Shown here piece by piece: positions 27,975-36,176 of a stretch of DNA of 37,838 nucleotides. This DNA comes from a virus, in IMG/VR virus record IMGVR_UViG_3300042317_000397, positions 1 to 37,838 of that record; one strand, given 5' to 3'. The notes under the pieces were generated by a model. The model saw only the letters and a program-made list of their open reading frames with translations. It was not told the DNA's origin and ran no database searches. Position 1 is the first letter of the stretch. Every line of letters begins with the position of its first letter. A program made the position numbers and the translations under genes.

Positions 27975-28745
27975 CTACTGGCCTCCTAAGTCGCCGTATT
28001 TCCGCTCATACTCTTTCACGGCCCGCGTGAGTGCCTTCCGCATCTCCACGTCGAGGATGCTCTGCATCTGTGCCCTCGACTGATTGAACGCCTTCCGCAG
28101 CGGATGCCGGGCGGGCGAGCCTGCGACGGTGCCGCTGGCGATGAAGTCCACGGGGTAAAGACCACGCCCCGTGAAGTCGCCACGCGTCTTCCACGATGAC
28201 AGCACGCCACGGCCTGCGGCTGGCTTCTTCTCGCGCTCTACGATCGTCTGAATCCTGCCGCCGAGGATGACCTTGCGCCTGCGGCTCACCTTGCTCTTGC
28301 CAGCCATCCTCGGCCTGGTGCCAAACTCCACCAGATGCGAGTGGTAGGCCCGGTTCGGCCCCTTCAGCACAGTGCCGCCCACAAAGGCCGGGGTGGCACC
28401 CTTCTGGCTCTTTGCGTTCGTGGGCCGCCGAAAGCCGATCACGATCACGCCCACGGGGATCTGCTGCTTGTTGTTCGTGTACTTCCGCTCGGCCTTCGAC
28501 ACGCTCGCCAGCAGGTTGCCCGTCACTTGCCCGAGGGCGGCCGTCTGTTGCCGCAGCGCCTCCTGGCCGGGCTTCGCCGCCTTGCGTAGTGCCTGGGCCT
28601 GGTACTTCAGGCTGATCTCGCGGGGCAGTGCCTTCAGGCTCTTAATCACGTCGTCGAGCGTGGTCAGGCCGTACTGCTGCTTTGCAAACTTGCCTTTGCC
28701 AACGGCAAGCCGCAGCAGCGACGGCCCTTCGGCAAAGACACTCAC
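27975..28745 (-). CDS. HK97 gp10-like minor structural protein
   Basis: A 256-residue protein resembling the HK97 gp10/minor tail or neck family: LDDVIKSLKALPREISLKYQAQALRKAAKPGQ is the family-like helical opening, and SHLVEFGTRPRMAG is the hallmark HxxxLEFGT-like segment. A long insert (about 175-215, REKKPAAGRGVLSSWKTR) is basic. The chosen start is GTG at 28745, which overlaps the upstream stop (GTGA); the longer frame to 28763 is less likely. It joins tail to head. Confidence 0.8.
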   Translation of the reverse strand: MSVFAEGPSLLRLAVGKGKFAKQQYGLTTLDDVIKSLKALPREISLKYQAQALRKAAKPGQEALRQQTAALGQVTGNLLASVSKAERKYTNNKQQIPVGVIVIGFRRPTNAKSQKGATPAFVGGTVLKGPNRAYHSHLVEFGTRPRMAGKSKVSRRRKVILGGRIQTIVEREKKPAAGRGVLSSWKTRGDFTGRGLYPVDFIASGTVAGSPARHPLRKAFNQSRAQMQSILDVEMRKALTRAVKEYERKYGDLGGQ

Positions 28746-29062
28746 GAGACGGTCTCCTGGCAAATAGCCTCGTGCTCGCTGCGGTTGCCGTGTTCAAGCA
28801 GGCTGACGATCTCCAGCGTGCGAGAGCGCCACGAAAACCGCATGCTTTGCGTCAGGCCCGGCAGGTAACGCAGCCGCACCTTGTGGGTGATGCTGACCTC
28901 CTGCTGGCCAGCCGTGAGAGCCTCGCGGGCGGTCACGCCGTCCACGCTCGCCCAGACGCTCGTGGAGTTGCTCCACGCCAGCACCGTCTCGCCCAGGGCA
29001 TTGGTCGTGCCGCTGGCGATTTGGACGGTGACACGCTCACGGAGCTTGCCTGGGTCGATCAT
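28742..29062 (-). CDS. Head-tail adaptor (phage_H_T_join-like)
   Basis: A 106-residue protein that begins MIDPGKLRERVTVQ and continues with ASGTTNALGETVLAWSN, VWASVDGVTAREALTAGQ, HKVRLRYLPGL and LEIVSLLEHGN, the beta-rich pattern of SPP1 gp16-like stoppers. It closes the head channel and binds the tail. The ATG overlaps the upstream stop by 4 bp. Confidence 0.85.
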   Translation of the reverse strand: MIDPGKLRERVTVQIASGTTNALGETVLAWSNSTSVWASVDGVTAREALTAGQQEVSITHKVRLRYLPGLTQSMRFSWRSRTLEIVSLLEHGNRSEHEAICQETVS

Positions 29063-29667
29063 TGGTAGGAGCCCCATCGCTGCGAGTCGAGAAGCGACTT
29101 CACGCCAAACGGGATTTCATCGCCGCTCATGGAGTCGGCCGCCATGCGGCGCTCGAACCACATGCCAACGAGCATGAGGATCGCGTGGCGGATCGCGGCA
29201 GGTACGGCGGTGCCGCTCGCTCCGTAGCCAGCCCACCACGTCACGGCATGCGCCCCGGCGTCGATCCGGTGCGGCGGCCATGTGCCCGCATAGATGGGCA
29301 GCACGGTGCCCGGCGTCGATTGGCGATCTACGCGGAACTGCTCCACGGCGTAGGTGCCGGTCGTGCCGCCGTCTGCCGTGAACGTGAGCGACACAGCCGT
29401 GGCCGTGCCAGCGACGGCCATCGGCGGGCGGGGCAGCTCCATCGCCTCGATGCCCGAGGTGGGGAATCGGTCGAAACGCATGACCCACTGCGTGTAGACG
29501 AGCGTGCGGTCGAGGTACTGCTCGCACCACTCGCGGGCCGCCGTGATGAGCGAGGCCACATAGGCGTCGTCTGCGTTGCCGTCGATGCGGCAATGGGCCT
29601 TCGCCTCGGAGAGCGTCACGGGCTCCACGGCAGGCGGCGTCTGGCGGCTGAGGCTGCGGTACTTCAC
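29059..29667 (-). CDS. Head-tail connector (gp6/phiE125 gp8-like)
   Basis: A 202-residue protein with the typical connector opening PVTLSEAKAHCRIDGNADDAYVASLITAARE, then WCEQYLDRTLVYTQW. The C-terminus is helical (AAIRHAILMLVGMWFERR). In related phages it forms a ring under the portal. It follows a small gene of unknown role and precedes the adaptor. Confidence 0.85.
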   Translation of the reverse strand: MKYRSLSRQTPPAVEPVTLSEAKAHCRIDGNADDAYVASLITAAREWCEQYLDRTLVYTQWVMRFDRFPTSGIEAMELPRPPMAVAGTATAVSLTFTADGGTTGTYAVEQFRVDRQSTPGTVLPIYAGTWPPHRIDAGAHAVTWWAGYGASGTAVPAAIRHAILMLVGMWFERRMAADSMSGDEIPFGVKSLLDSQRWGSYQ

Positions 29668-29864
29668 TTCTTGCGTCTCCGCTTGGGCGTGGCGTCGGCC
29701 GTCTCCACGTCGTGCTCGACGGCGGCCGTCTCAATCAATTCCTGCTGACGGTCCTCCACCGCGAACCGCCGGGCGATCAACTCTTGGGCACGCCCGCCCG
29801 GGATCTCCACCACCTGCCCGGCGCGGTAGTTTTGGAACGAACGCAGCATCCTTAGTTTCGTCAT
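29664..29864 (-). CDS. Small hypothetical protein in head module (66 aa)
   Basis: A 66-residue protein: MTKLRMLRSFQNYRAGQVVEIPGGRAQELIARRFA forms a small SH3-like strand set, and the tail (VEHDVETADATPKRRRKK) is charged and basic. The start overlaps the glycosyltransferase stop by 4 bp. Similar short genes are found between connector genes in HK97-type phages, but its role is unknown. The longer frame is shadow sequence. Confidence 0.6.
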   Translation of the reverse strand: MTKLRMLRSFQNYRAGQVVEIPGGRAQELIARRFAVEDRQQELIETAAVEHDVETADATPKRRRKK

Positions 29865-30595
29865 TGGGGCACGCTCCATGCAGTTTCGGGCTTCTTTCCG
29901 TTGGTCGTGAACTCGGTGGTCCACTGAAACACGGGCTTGCCGAGGTTCTGCCCCGGCCAGGTCACGACATACTCGCCGTGGCCCAAGACCACGCGCGGCG
30001 TGATGAAGACGCGGTTGCCGCTCTCCCGCCAGTTCCGCCAAAACCAGATGTCGTCATCGGTGCGGCCCTCGTTCCACGATCCATCGGGGCCGGGCTTCGA
30101 CCAGAACCAAGGTTTCCTGCACCGCTTCAGGGCGGCAGTGCTGATGACCGTCAGGCCGAAGTGGGCCGTATCCACCTCCTGCACCGGCTCGGAGAACCAC
30201 GACATCGGCAGGCTCGTCTTCCCGTCCTCGGGCGGGTTGTCGAGCGTGCCCGGTAGCGTGAGCATCGGGCGGCCGTCTTCCCGCTTCGTCTGCAATCCCG
30301 TGAGCGCGTCGCACTGAAACGTCATCGCCATCGCGAAGAGGTGCTCCACGTCTTCCTTCGTGAAGAATGTGTCGTAGTCGATGGTGAGCAGATATTCCGC
30401 CTTGTCGATGAACTGCTCCATCACGCGGGTGTTCACCTGGCTCCAGAACGCACCCGTGCCCATCGTGGGGCGAATCCCCAGCGGCATGAGTGCCTGAGCC
30501 CACGCGAAGTGGTTGGCCGTGAACGACAGCCTGGGCATCGACAGGATGGCTTCCACCCGAACGTCGGCCTCAGTGCCCCCAACCTTGACGATCAT
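29861..30595 (-). CDS. Glycosyltransferase-like protein within head module
   Basis: A 244-residue protein of GT-A appearance: the strand YLLTIDYDTFF gives a DxD motif (Asp73, Asp75), and LTGLQTKREDGRP, HFGLTVISTAALKR, and DDDIWFWRNWRESG follow, the last resembling an acceptor-site acidic loop. It probably transfers a sugar to a protein or surface glycan. The ATG at 30595 has GAGG about 9 nt upstream. It lies after the capsid gene's terminator and before connector genes, an unusual place. It may act on the capsid. Confidence 0.72.
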   Translation of the reverse strand: MIVKVGGTEADVRVEAILSMPRLSFTANHFAWAQALMPLGIRPTMGTGAFWSQVNTRVMEQFIDKAEYLLTIDYDTFFTKEDVEHLFAMAMTFQCDALTGLQTKREDGRPMLTLPGTLDNPPEDGKTSLPMSWFSEPVQEVDTAHFGLTVISTAALKRCRKPWFWSKPGPDGSWNEGRTDDDIWFWRNWRESGNRVFITPRVVLGHGEYVVTWPGQNLGKPVFQWTTEFTTNGKKPETAWSVPQ

Positions 30596-30606
30596 GCAGA
30601 CCTCGC

Positions 30607-30644
30607 AAAAAGAGAGCGGGCCGCCCCGTAGTGGAGCGGCCCGC
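30607..30644 (-). terminator. Strong rho-independent terminator after capsid gene
   Basis: On the minus strand, a perfect 9-bp GC stem (GCGGGCCGC at 30636-30644 read leftward, its partner at 30616-30624) with an 11-nt loop is followed by TCTCTTTTT. It would reduce transcription downstream of the capsid gene and so set the ratio of capsid to tail genes. Confidence 0.85.
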
Positions 30645-30675
30645 CCAGTTTGCACATCACGTCAAGCCGTCAGGC

Positions 30676-31986
30676 TCACGCACCAACCAGGCCGATGACC
30701 GGACCGGCGACGGTCGAGGTGCCCAGGTTCGGATGCGCGATTGCAACCCTGGCCACCGCGCGAATCACGGTCTGGTCGCTGAGGAAGTTCACCTGATCGC
30801 TGCTGGCGATCTCGATGGACTGCCGCACGCCGTAGTAGGAGCTGTTGGCCATGTTGCCGTACAGCGCCATGATCGCACCGGTGGAGTCCGCACCGCTCGG
30901 CAGGCGGTCGGTGAGAACCACCGGGCTGCCGAGGAACGTCAGGCCCATGCCCTGCGACAGGCCGACCGAGCCGCCCTGGTTCAGATCGAGAGCCTGCATG
31001 CAGGTCGCGAAGAAGAACGGCGAGCAGAACCACTTGGCACCCTGACGCGAGTGCTGCGGCACGGCCGCCATCATCGCGAGCAGGTTGGCCTTGGTCACCT
31101 CGTCGGGGGTGTCACCGGCAGCGGTCACGAGCGACGCGGCGTAGGTAGCACCCGAGGAGGCCAGGAGGCCGCCCGTGTGGCTGGTCACGAGACCGGCCAC
31201 GCCAGGAGCGCTCGCCGGGTTGCCGCTCCACGCAGCCGCCTCGACGGCGTTGGCGAGCGACAGGCCGAGCTCCGTGGCGATGAAGTCGGCGATCGACACG
31301 ATGGAGTCCTGGAGCAGTTCGCTCGCGACAACCACCGCGCCCGTCACCTTCTTCGCCGTCAGCGAGACCTGATTCATGGTCGGGTCGCTGGCAGTGATCG
31401 CGGTGTTCTCGTCGATCCAGTACGCGGTCGTTCCGCCGGACCTGCGAGGAAACTGGAGCACGTCGCTCGGCATCGTCACGCTCGTGGCGTTCTGAGCGAA
31501 AGCCGAATACTGATCGACGAGCCGGATGACCGTCGAGGAGAGCACGTCGGGCACCACGGCCGAACCGCTGTTCGCCGAGGTCGAACCCATCGCACGGGCC
31601 TCGACGCCGTGATCCTGGCACCACCGCTTGGCCTCGGCGTCGCCGCTCTTGGCCTTCAGCCACATGCCCGTCTTGTAGGCATCCTCGACGCTGTTGAACG
31701 CACGCAGGCGGCCCGAGAAGGGAACGGCCTCGATGCGAACCTTGGGCTCATCGGCACGGGCCTCGGGGGCGGGCGAGCAGCGCTCGACCACGGACCGCAG
31801 GCTCTTCGCCGACTCGACGACCTTCTTCTCGAAGTCGATCTTGGCGGTGAGTTCGTCGGCACGCTTGTTGAGGTCGATCAGTTCGACATCGCGAGCGGTC
31901 GTGTCTTCGGCCTCGATCGCACGAACGGCGTCGATCCGGTTGGCGAGGGCAGCCGCCTCGTCCTGAAGCTTCTTGAGGTTGTCCAC
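30676..31986 (-). CDS. Major capsid protein, HK97 fold
   Basis: A 436-residue HK97-type capsid. The first 110 residues are helical and charged (LKKLQDEAAALANRIDAV), the scaffolding delta-domain that the protease removes. GTTAYWIDENTAITASDPTM, VTGAVVVASELLQDS and GLSLANAVEAAAWSGNP are core family segments, and VLTDRLPSGADSTGAIMALYGNM is the E-loop/P-domain style region. The GTG start has AGGAG 10 nt upstream. It follows the protease and the zinc-ribbon gene and is followed by a strong terminator. Confidence 0.93.
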   Translation of the reverse strand: MDNLKKLQDEAAALANRIDAVRAIEAEDTTARDVELIDLNKRADELTAKIDFEKKVVESAKSLRSVVERCSPAPEARADEPKVRIEAVPFSGRLRAFNSVEDAYKTGMWLKAKSGDAEAKRWCQDHGVEARAMGSTSANSGSAVVPDVLSSTVIRLVDQYSAFAQNATSVTMPSDVLQFPRRSGGTTAYWIDENTAITASDPTMNQVSLTAKKVTGAVVVASELLQDSIVSIADFIATELGLSLANAVEAAAWSGNPASAPGVAGLVTSHTGGLLASSGATYAASLVTAAGDTPDEVTKANLLAMMAAVPQHSRQGAKWFCSPFFFATCMQALDLNQGGSVGLSQGMGLTFLGSPVVLTDRLPSGADSTGAIMALYGNMANSSYYGVRQSIEIASSDQVNFLSDQTVIRAVARVAIAHPNLGTSTVAGPVIGLVGA

Positions 31987-32034
31987 TGTGGTGAATCTCC
32001 TGGCGGCGGTATTGCCGTGGAGTCCACAGTGCCA

Positions 32035-32205
32035 CTAGCGGGCGGGTCTCTTGCAGAACCGCACTTCGGAAAGTGTTGTTTTCACAAACGCCACCGCCCG
32101 AGCCCCGCACCGGGGGCAGCGCAAATACCGCTGCCGCTCGTCACCGCAGGGGCGGCTGGAACGGCAACGGAGTTTCTCGCCGCAGGTGCAGCGTGCTTCA
32201 GACAC
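32035..32205 (-). CDS. 56-residue zinc-ribbon protein
   Basis: A short frame starting (GTG) VSEARCTCGEKLRCRSS and continuing CGDERQRYLRCPRCGARAVAF. Pairs CTC and CPRC would bind one zinc in a ribbon, with extra cysteines at 14, 20 and 51. It overlaps the protease gene by 8 bp and ends 48 bp before the capsid gene. I know no family. It may bind DNA or assist head assembly, but this is inferred from the fold and position. Confidence 0.6.
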   Translation of the reverse strand: MSEARCTCGEKLRCRSSRPCGDERQRYLRCPRCGARAVAFVKTTLSEVRFCKRPAR

Positions 32206-32842
32206 GGCGAAGCCTCAGTGCCCACGCCGCAGCGGCGTCACGGACCAGGGAACGCTTGGCGACAACGGCGGCCACCGCCTCGGGCTCGGGCTGCGCCTGC
32301 GACGCCAGCCAGGCTTCGTAAGACCGCATGGCAACAGAAGCAGAGGTGGCGGGGTACGCGGGCACGAGTACCGGCCCCACGTCATACAGCCCGCTCACCT
32401 CGCGGATCTGGCGGACGGCCTTCCCGTCATCGCCCTGGCGGAATCCTTCGCCGCTCTTGTCCACCGTGAAGGCAAACGAAGAGCCGCGCACGTCGCGCCG
32501 CTGGATCAACTCCATCACGTCGGCCCGGCTCACTGGCGGCGTCACGACGTACCGCAGTCCCTTCTCGTCTGACGAGAGTTCGAGCGTGCCGCTCGACGTG
32601 CGGCCCAGGACGATGTTGCTGTCGTGGTTGAACAGGGCCACCACGTCGCTCTTGCCCCGCTGGCGGTTCAGGATCTTGTCGAACGCGCCCGGCAGGATCT
32701 CCTCGCGGAACCCACCGAGGTCGAGAGAAAGCCGGTTGTAGACGGCGGCGTAGCCGATGATCGCGGCCCGGCCATCGGCCCGGCTCTCGACAATCAACTC
32801 GTTCTCTTCCTCAAAGGCGAAGTCGCGGCGTTCAATTTCCAT
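32198..32842 (-). CDS. Prohead protease (HK97 family, S78)
   Basis: A 214-residue protease that trims the capsid delta-domain after prohead assembly. It has IIGYAAVYN, EEILPGAFDKIL, the catalytic His73 in LFNHD, and the nucleophile Ser122 in RGSSFAFTV, all in the expected order. The C-terminal helix is Ala/Arg-rich. It overlaps the portal gene by 11 bp. Clear family call. Confidence 0.92.
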   Translation of the reverse strand: MEIERRDFAFEEENELIVESRADGRAAIIGYAAVYNRLSLDLGGFREEILPGAFDKILNRQRGKSDVVALFNHDSNIVLGRTSSGTLELSSDEKGLRYVVTPPVSRADVMELIQRRDVRGSSFAFTVDKSGEGFRQGDDGKAVRQIREVSGLYDVGPVLVPAYPATSASVAMRSYEAWLASQAQPEPEAVAAVVAKRSLVRDAAAAWALRLRRV

Positions 32843-34121
32843 CAGTGGAATCCTCCTGTTCGGCCTGGTCCTCGGCGTCGTCGGCCGGGCTTTCCTCGTC
32901 CTCGACGGGCGGCGCTGGCATCGGCTCCGGTGCCGGTTGCTCCTGGCCAACCTTGTCGAGCGTGGTCATGTTGAGTTGCACGAAGTGGCGATCACCTTCC
33001 GGCCCGATGGGATTCAGGTTTTCCAGTTCCCGAATCTCGTTAATGCTCATCCACCCATTCTGAAGGGCAGAGACGTAGTAGGCCGACCGGCTCGCGTGGT
33101 CGCCACGCAGCAGGCCCGAAACGCTGTGCTCGGCGAAGTAGGTCTCGTCGTCCACGATGAGGTCGCGAGAGATCGCCGCCTCCCACCGCTTCAGATGAGG
33201 CAATAAGCAGTGCTGTACGAATTCTGTCCCTTGAACTTCGATATTTGAATATGTACTGCGGGTGAGATCCTGAATCATGTGGGGCGGCACGCGGAACGCA
33301 CGGCAGATTTCGATGACTTGGTACTGCCGCGTTTCGAGGAACTGGGCCGCCTCATTGCTGCCGCTCAACTCGTGGGCCTTCACGCCGTTCGGCAGGACCG
33401 CCGTGCGGAACGCCCGATCTGCGCCACGGTGCATCCGCTCCCACTGCTCGCGGAGCCGCTCGGCGGCTTCCACCGGAATCGGGTTATCAGACTCCAGCAC
33501 GATGCCGGGCCGGGCACCGTTGCCGAAGTAGGTGCTGCCGTGGGCCTCCAACGCCTGGGCCAGCCCGATCGCGTTCTGGAAAATCTTGTATGTGGGGATC
33601 GCGCGAATCCCATCCTCGGTCGTGAACCGCAGGGCGAAGATCTGCTCCTGCGAGTAGGTCGTCTGGCGGCCGTTCGGCTCGCGGTAGATGTACCGCAGGC
33701 GGCCGTTCTCCAGCCGCTCCACTTCCATCCGCGACGAGTGCAGCGGCCACAGTTCCGAGACGGCACCGCGAGCACCGGGGCGGATCTCCGCGTAGCTGGC
33801 CCCGTAGTGCAGGTACATGCCGGTCATCCAATCCCTGAACTCCTGCGCCGTCTGCCAGGGGTTCGGCTGCTGGTGCAGGAGTCGATACACGGGATGGCTC
33901 GTGGCCTTCTGCTTGCCTCCGTTTGCCATCCGCTCGTAAACGTGGAGCGGCAACGCGGAGACCGCATCCGAGATCACACGGATGCAGGCCGTGTACGCCG
34001 AGCAGGCCATCGAGTTGTCGGCGTTGACGCGGATGCCCGAGGGCGTGCGAGACGGCGAAACCTCGGGCCAGTCGATGCCCCTCAAATCAAACATCCTGAA
34101 GTCGGCGGCGTTTTCGCTCAT
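32832..34121 (-). CDS. Portal protein (HK97 family)
   Basis: A 429-residue portal that forms the dodecameric ring for DNA entry. Family features: YTACIRVISDAVSALPLHVYER, HPVYRLLHQQPNPWQTAQEFRDWM, the clip and stem parts, AFRVPPHMIQDLTRSTYSNIE and WEAAISRDLI, then NEIRELENLNPIGPEGD. The last 35 residues are acidic and disordered. ATG at 34121 overlaps the terminase stop by 4 bp. Confidence 0.93.
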   Translation of the reverse strand: MSENAADFRMFDLRGIDWPEVSPSRTPSGIRVNADNSMACSAYTACIRVISDAVSALPLHVYERMANGGKQKATSHPVYRLLHQQPNPWQTAQEFRDWMTGMYLHYGASYAEIRPGARGAVSELWPLHSSRMEVERLENGRLRYIYREPNGRQTTYSQEQIFALRFTTEDGIRAIPTYKIFQNAIGLAQALEAHGSTYFGNGARPGIVLESDNPIPVEAAERLREQWERMHRGADRAFRTAVLPNGVKAHELSGSNEAAQFLETRQYQVIEICRAFRVPPHMIQDLTRSTYSNIEVQGTEFVQHCLLPHLKRWEAAISRDLIVDDETYFAEHSVSGLLRGDHASRSAYYVSALQNGWMSINEIRELENLNPIGPEGDRHFVQLNMTTLDKVGQEQPAPEPMPAPPVEDEESPADDAEDQAEQEDSTDGN

Positions 34122-35719
34122 AACGAGATGATGTCCCAGGATTGTTCGGGTGGCGGGGCCGTGGCCGTCGCGTGCAGCCCAAGGGCCATGACCAGCGACA
34201 CGATGCCGTCGATGCGTTCCGTGCTCTTCGCCTTGCTCGGTTTGATGTTGCCCTGGTGGTCGCTCTGCACAGCCACGTTGCCAGCCATCCACGAGAGCAC
34301 CGGATGATTCGCGTGGCGGATCTTCTCCGACAGCACGATGTTCTCCAGCAACTTCGCGGGGCTGCTCATGGAGCCGTAGCCCTGCCCGAAGCCTGTCACA
34401 TTCACCCCCTCGCCTTGCAGTTGCGTGGCCAATTGGGTGGCGTTCCAGCGGTCGATTCCCACCTGCCGGATGTTGAACCGCTGCGAGAGTTCCACGATGT
34501 CCCGGCGGATCACGTCGTAGTCGGTGACGTTGCCATCGGTGGCCCTGATGTACCCGTCGCGAATCCAGCCGATGTAATCCACCTTATCCCGCTGCGTCCG
34601 CTCGGCCGCGTTCTCCTGCGGCACCCAGAAGAACGGCATCACGTCAAAGGTGCCGTCGTCCGCCTGGCTCACCATCACGAAGGCCGACAAGTCGTAGGTC
34701 GTCGCGAGATCGAGGCCCGCATACCACTCCCGCTTTTCCAGTTCGTCCCGCAGTGGGCCGCCGCACTTGGCCCAGGTATCGGGGCTGATCCATCGCACGT
34801 CTTGGGTTGTCCAGACGTTGAGCCGGTATCGCAGGAACGAATTCAACTTCGAGGGCGACTGCTCGGCCTCGCGGGCGTCGGCGGCGAACGACTCAACCGT
34901 GATCGTCTCGCCCAGCGAAGGGTTGGCCTTGTGCCAAGTCTTCGGGTCTTTCCAATCGTCATCTGGCGACGCGGCGTAGATACAACCAAAGAAGGCTGGG
35001 TCCACCGTGGGGTCTGCGATGCACCGCTCGGCGTAGGCGTGCTGTTCCCAGCAAATGCTCTTGCGGTCGTAGCCCGCCGTCGTGATCGAAAGCAGCAGCG
35101 GCTGCCGACGCGCGGCACCGCCGTAGCGCAAAGCATCCCAGAGCTGTCTTGATCTTTGCGCGTGGAGTTCATCGAAGAGCAGGGCGTGGATATTGAGCCC
35201 CTCGGCACGGAACGCATCCGCCGAGAGCACCCGATAGAACGAGTTGCTGGCCTTGTGAATGATCGTCTTGCGGCTGTCGATCACGTCGAAATACTTCGAC
35301 AACGCAGGCGAAGCCCGCACCATGCTGGCGGCCTCCCTGTATATGATCCCTGCCTGCTCACGGTCGCTAGCCGCCCCGTAGCACTCAGCACCTTTTTCAC
35401 CGTCGAACCCGGTCAGATAGAGCGCCAGCCCGGCAAGCGTGGTGCTTTTGCCTTGCTTCTTCGGGAGTTCGATGTACCCGACGCGATGCTGACGCGTGCC
35501 GTCTGGGTTCAGCCTGCCGAAGAGCTCACGCATCACATGATGCTGCCACGGCAGAAGCGTGAACGCCTTGCCCGCGTTCTGCCCCTTGCTGTGCCGCAGA
35601 ATCTTCTCGAAGAAGTCAACGACGCGCTGGTACTTCCTCTGCCCCTCAGGGCAAAGATCATGCCCCGTGGACTTTGAAGAACTCTTCAACTTCGTCGGTT
35701 GGCTTTTCTTCCTTGGCAC
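34118..35719 (-). CDS. terL: Terminase large subunit
   Basis: A 533-residue packaging motor. The ATPase has Walker A PKKQGKST (86-93) and Walker B LLFDE (180-184), with the coupling segment SITTAGYD. The nuclease domain has GLDLATTYD (Asp337), VGIDRWN (Asp423) and ERIDGIV (Asp504) as acidic site residues. This is the Terminase_1 type used with P27 small subunits. It overlaps the small subunit gene by 62 bp in another frame. Confidence 0.95.
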   Translation of the reverse strand: MPRKKSQPTKLKSSSKSTGHDLCPEGQRKYQRVVDFFEKILRHSKGQNAGKAFTLLPWQHHVMRELFGRLNPDGTRQHRVGYIELPKKQGKSTTLAGLALYLTGFDGEKGAECYGAASDREQAGIIYREAASMVRASPALSKYFDVIDSRKTIIHKASNSFYRVLSADAFRAEGLNIHALLFDELHAQRSRQLWDALRYGGAARRQPLLLSITTAGYDRKSICWEQHAYAERCIADPTVDPAFFGCIYAASPDDDWKDPKTWHKANPSLGETITVESFAADAREAEQSPSKLNSFLRYRLNVWTTQDVRWISPDTWAKCGGPLRDELEKREWYAGLDLATTYDLSAFVMVSQADDGTFDVMPFFWVPQENAAERTQRDKVDYIGWIRDGYIRATDGNVTDYDVIRRDIVELSQRFNIRQVGIDRWNATQLATQLQGEGVNVTGFGQGYGSMSSPAKLLENIVLSEKIRHANHPVLSWMAGNVAVQSDHQGNIKPSKAKSTERIDGIVSLVMALGLHATATAPPPEQSWDIISL

Positions 35720-36131
35720 CGAGCCGTGTCCTACTGGTCGGGGTCAACCCAAACTCGCCCATTAGCGACGCCTGGAGCGCCACTAAACTTCGATATAGCG
35801 GGCCTGCCGGGTTCGGCTTCACGCCCCCGAGGTCCGTCCGCATCACCGGGCCGGTCGCCCGCAACTCCAAAAGGCACGCCTGCGTTGCAGCGTACACCTC
35901 ACATAAAGTCGCCAGGGCTTCGCCATCGGCCTGGGTGAGCGTGCCGAGTTCGAGCAGGAGCGGCACGAACTCGTTCCACTTGGCCACGGCCTGGGGCTCG
36001 ACCATCAGACGCTGCGGCATCGGCGGCGCACCGGACGGGGCCGGAAGGTCGGGGCGGATCGCACGCTTGCCGGGGTTGCCGAGCAGCTTGCGGGCTGCGG
36101 CAGGCATCGGCTTGGGACCGCGTTTACCCAT
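35658..36131 (-). CDS. terS: Terminase small subunit (P27 family)
   Basis: A 157-residue protein with the P27 signature at the start, MGKRGPKPMPAAARKLLGNPGKR, then PPMPQRLMVEPQAVAKWNEFVPLL and the helices DGEALATLCEVYAATQ and LYRSLVALQASLMGEFGLTPTSR. It recognises packaging sites on the genome. An in-frame TTG at 36140 is a less likely start. It lies after two HNH genes, the usual arrangement for cos-type phages of this group. Confidence 0.9.
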   Translation of the reverse strand: MGKRGPKPMPAAARKLLGNPGKRAIRPDLPAPSGAPPMPQRLMVEPQAVAKWNEFVPLLLELGTLTQADGEALATLCEVYAATQACLLELRATGPVMRTDLGGVKPNPAGPLYRSLVALQASLMGEFGLTPTSRTRLGAKEEKPTDEVEEFFKVHGA

Positions 36132-36160
36132 GATGGTCAAAAAACCCGGTGAAACTTGCG

Positions 36161-36176
36161 GCCGCGCGCACGCGGC
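36161..36176 (-). promoter_or_regulatory. GC hairpin before terS
   Basis: GCCGCG, a 4-nt loop, and CGCGGC form a perfect stem directly after the HNH gene stop. Six T residues come about 16 nt later, too far for a standard terminator. It may be an mRNA structure or part of a cos/pac site. Confidence 0.3.

Noticed and set aside
26735-28030. 431-residue plus-strand frame opposite tail genes
   Set aside because: Arg/His/Gly-rich shadow of well-supported tail genes on the other strand.
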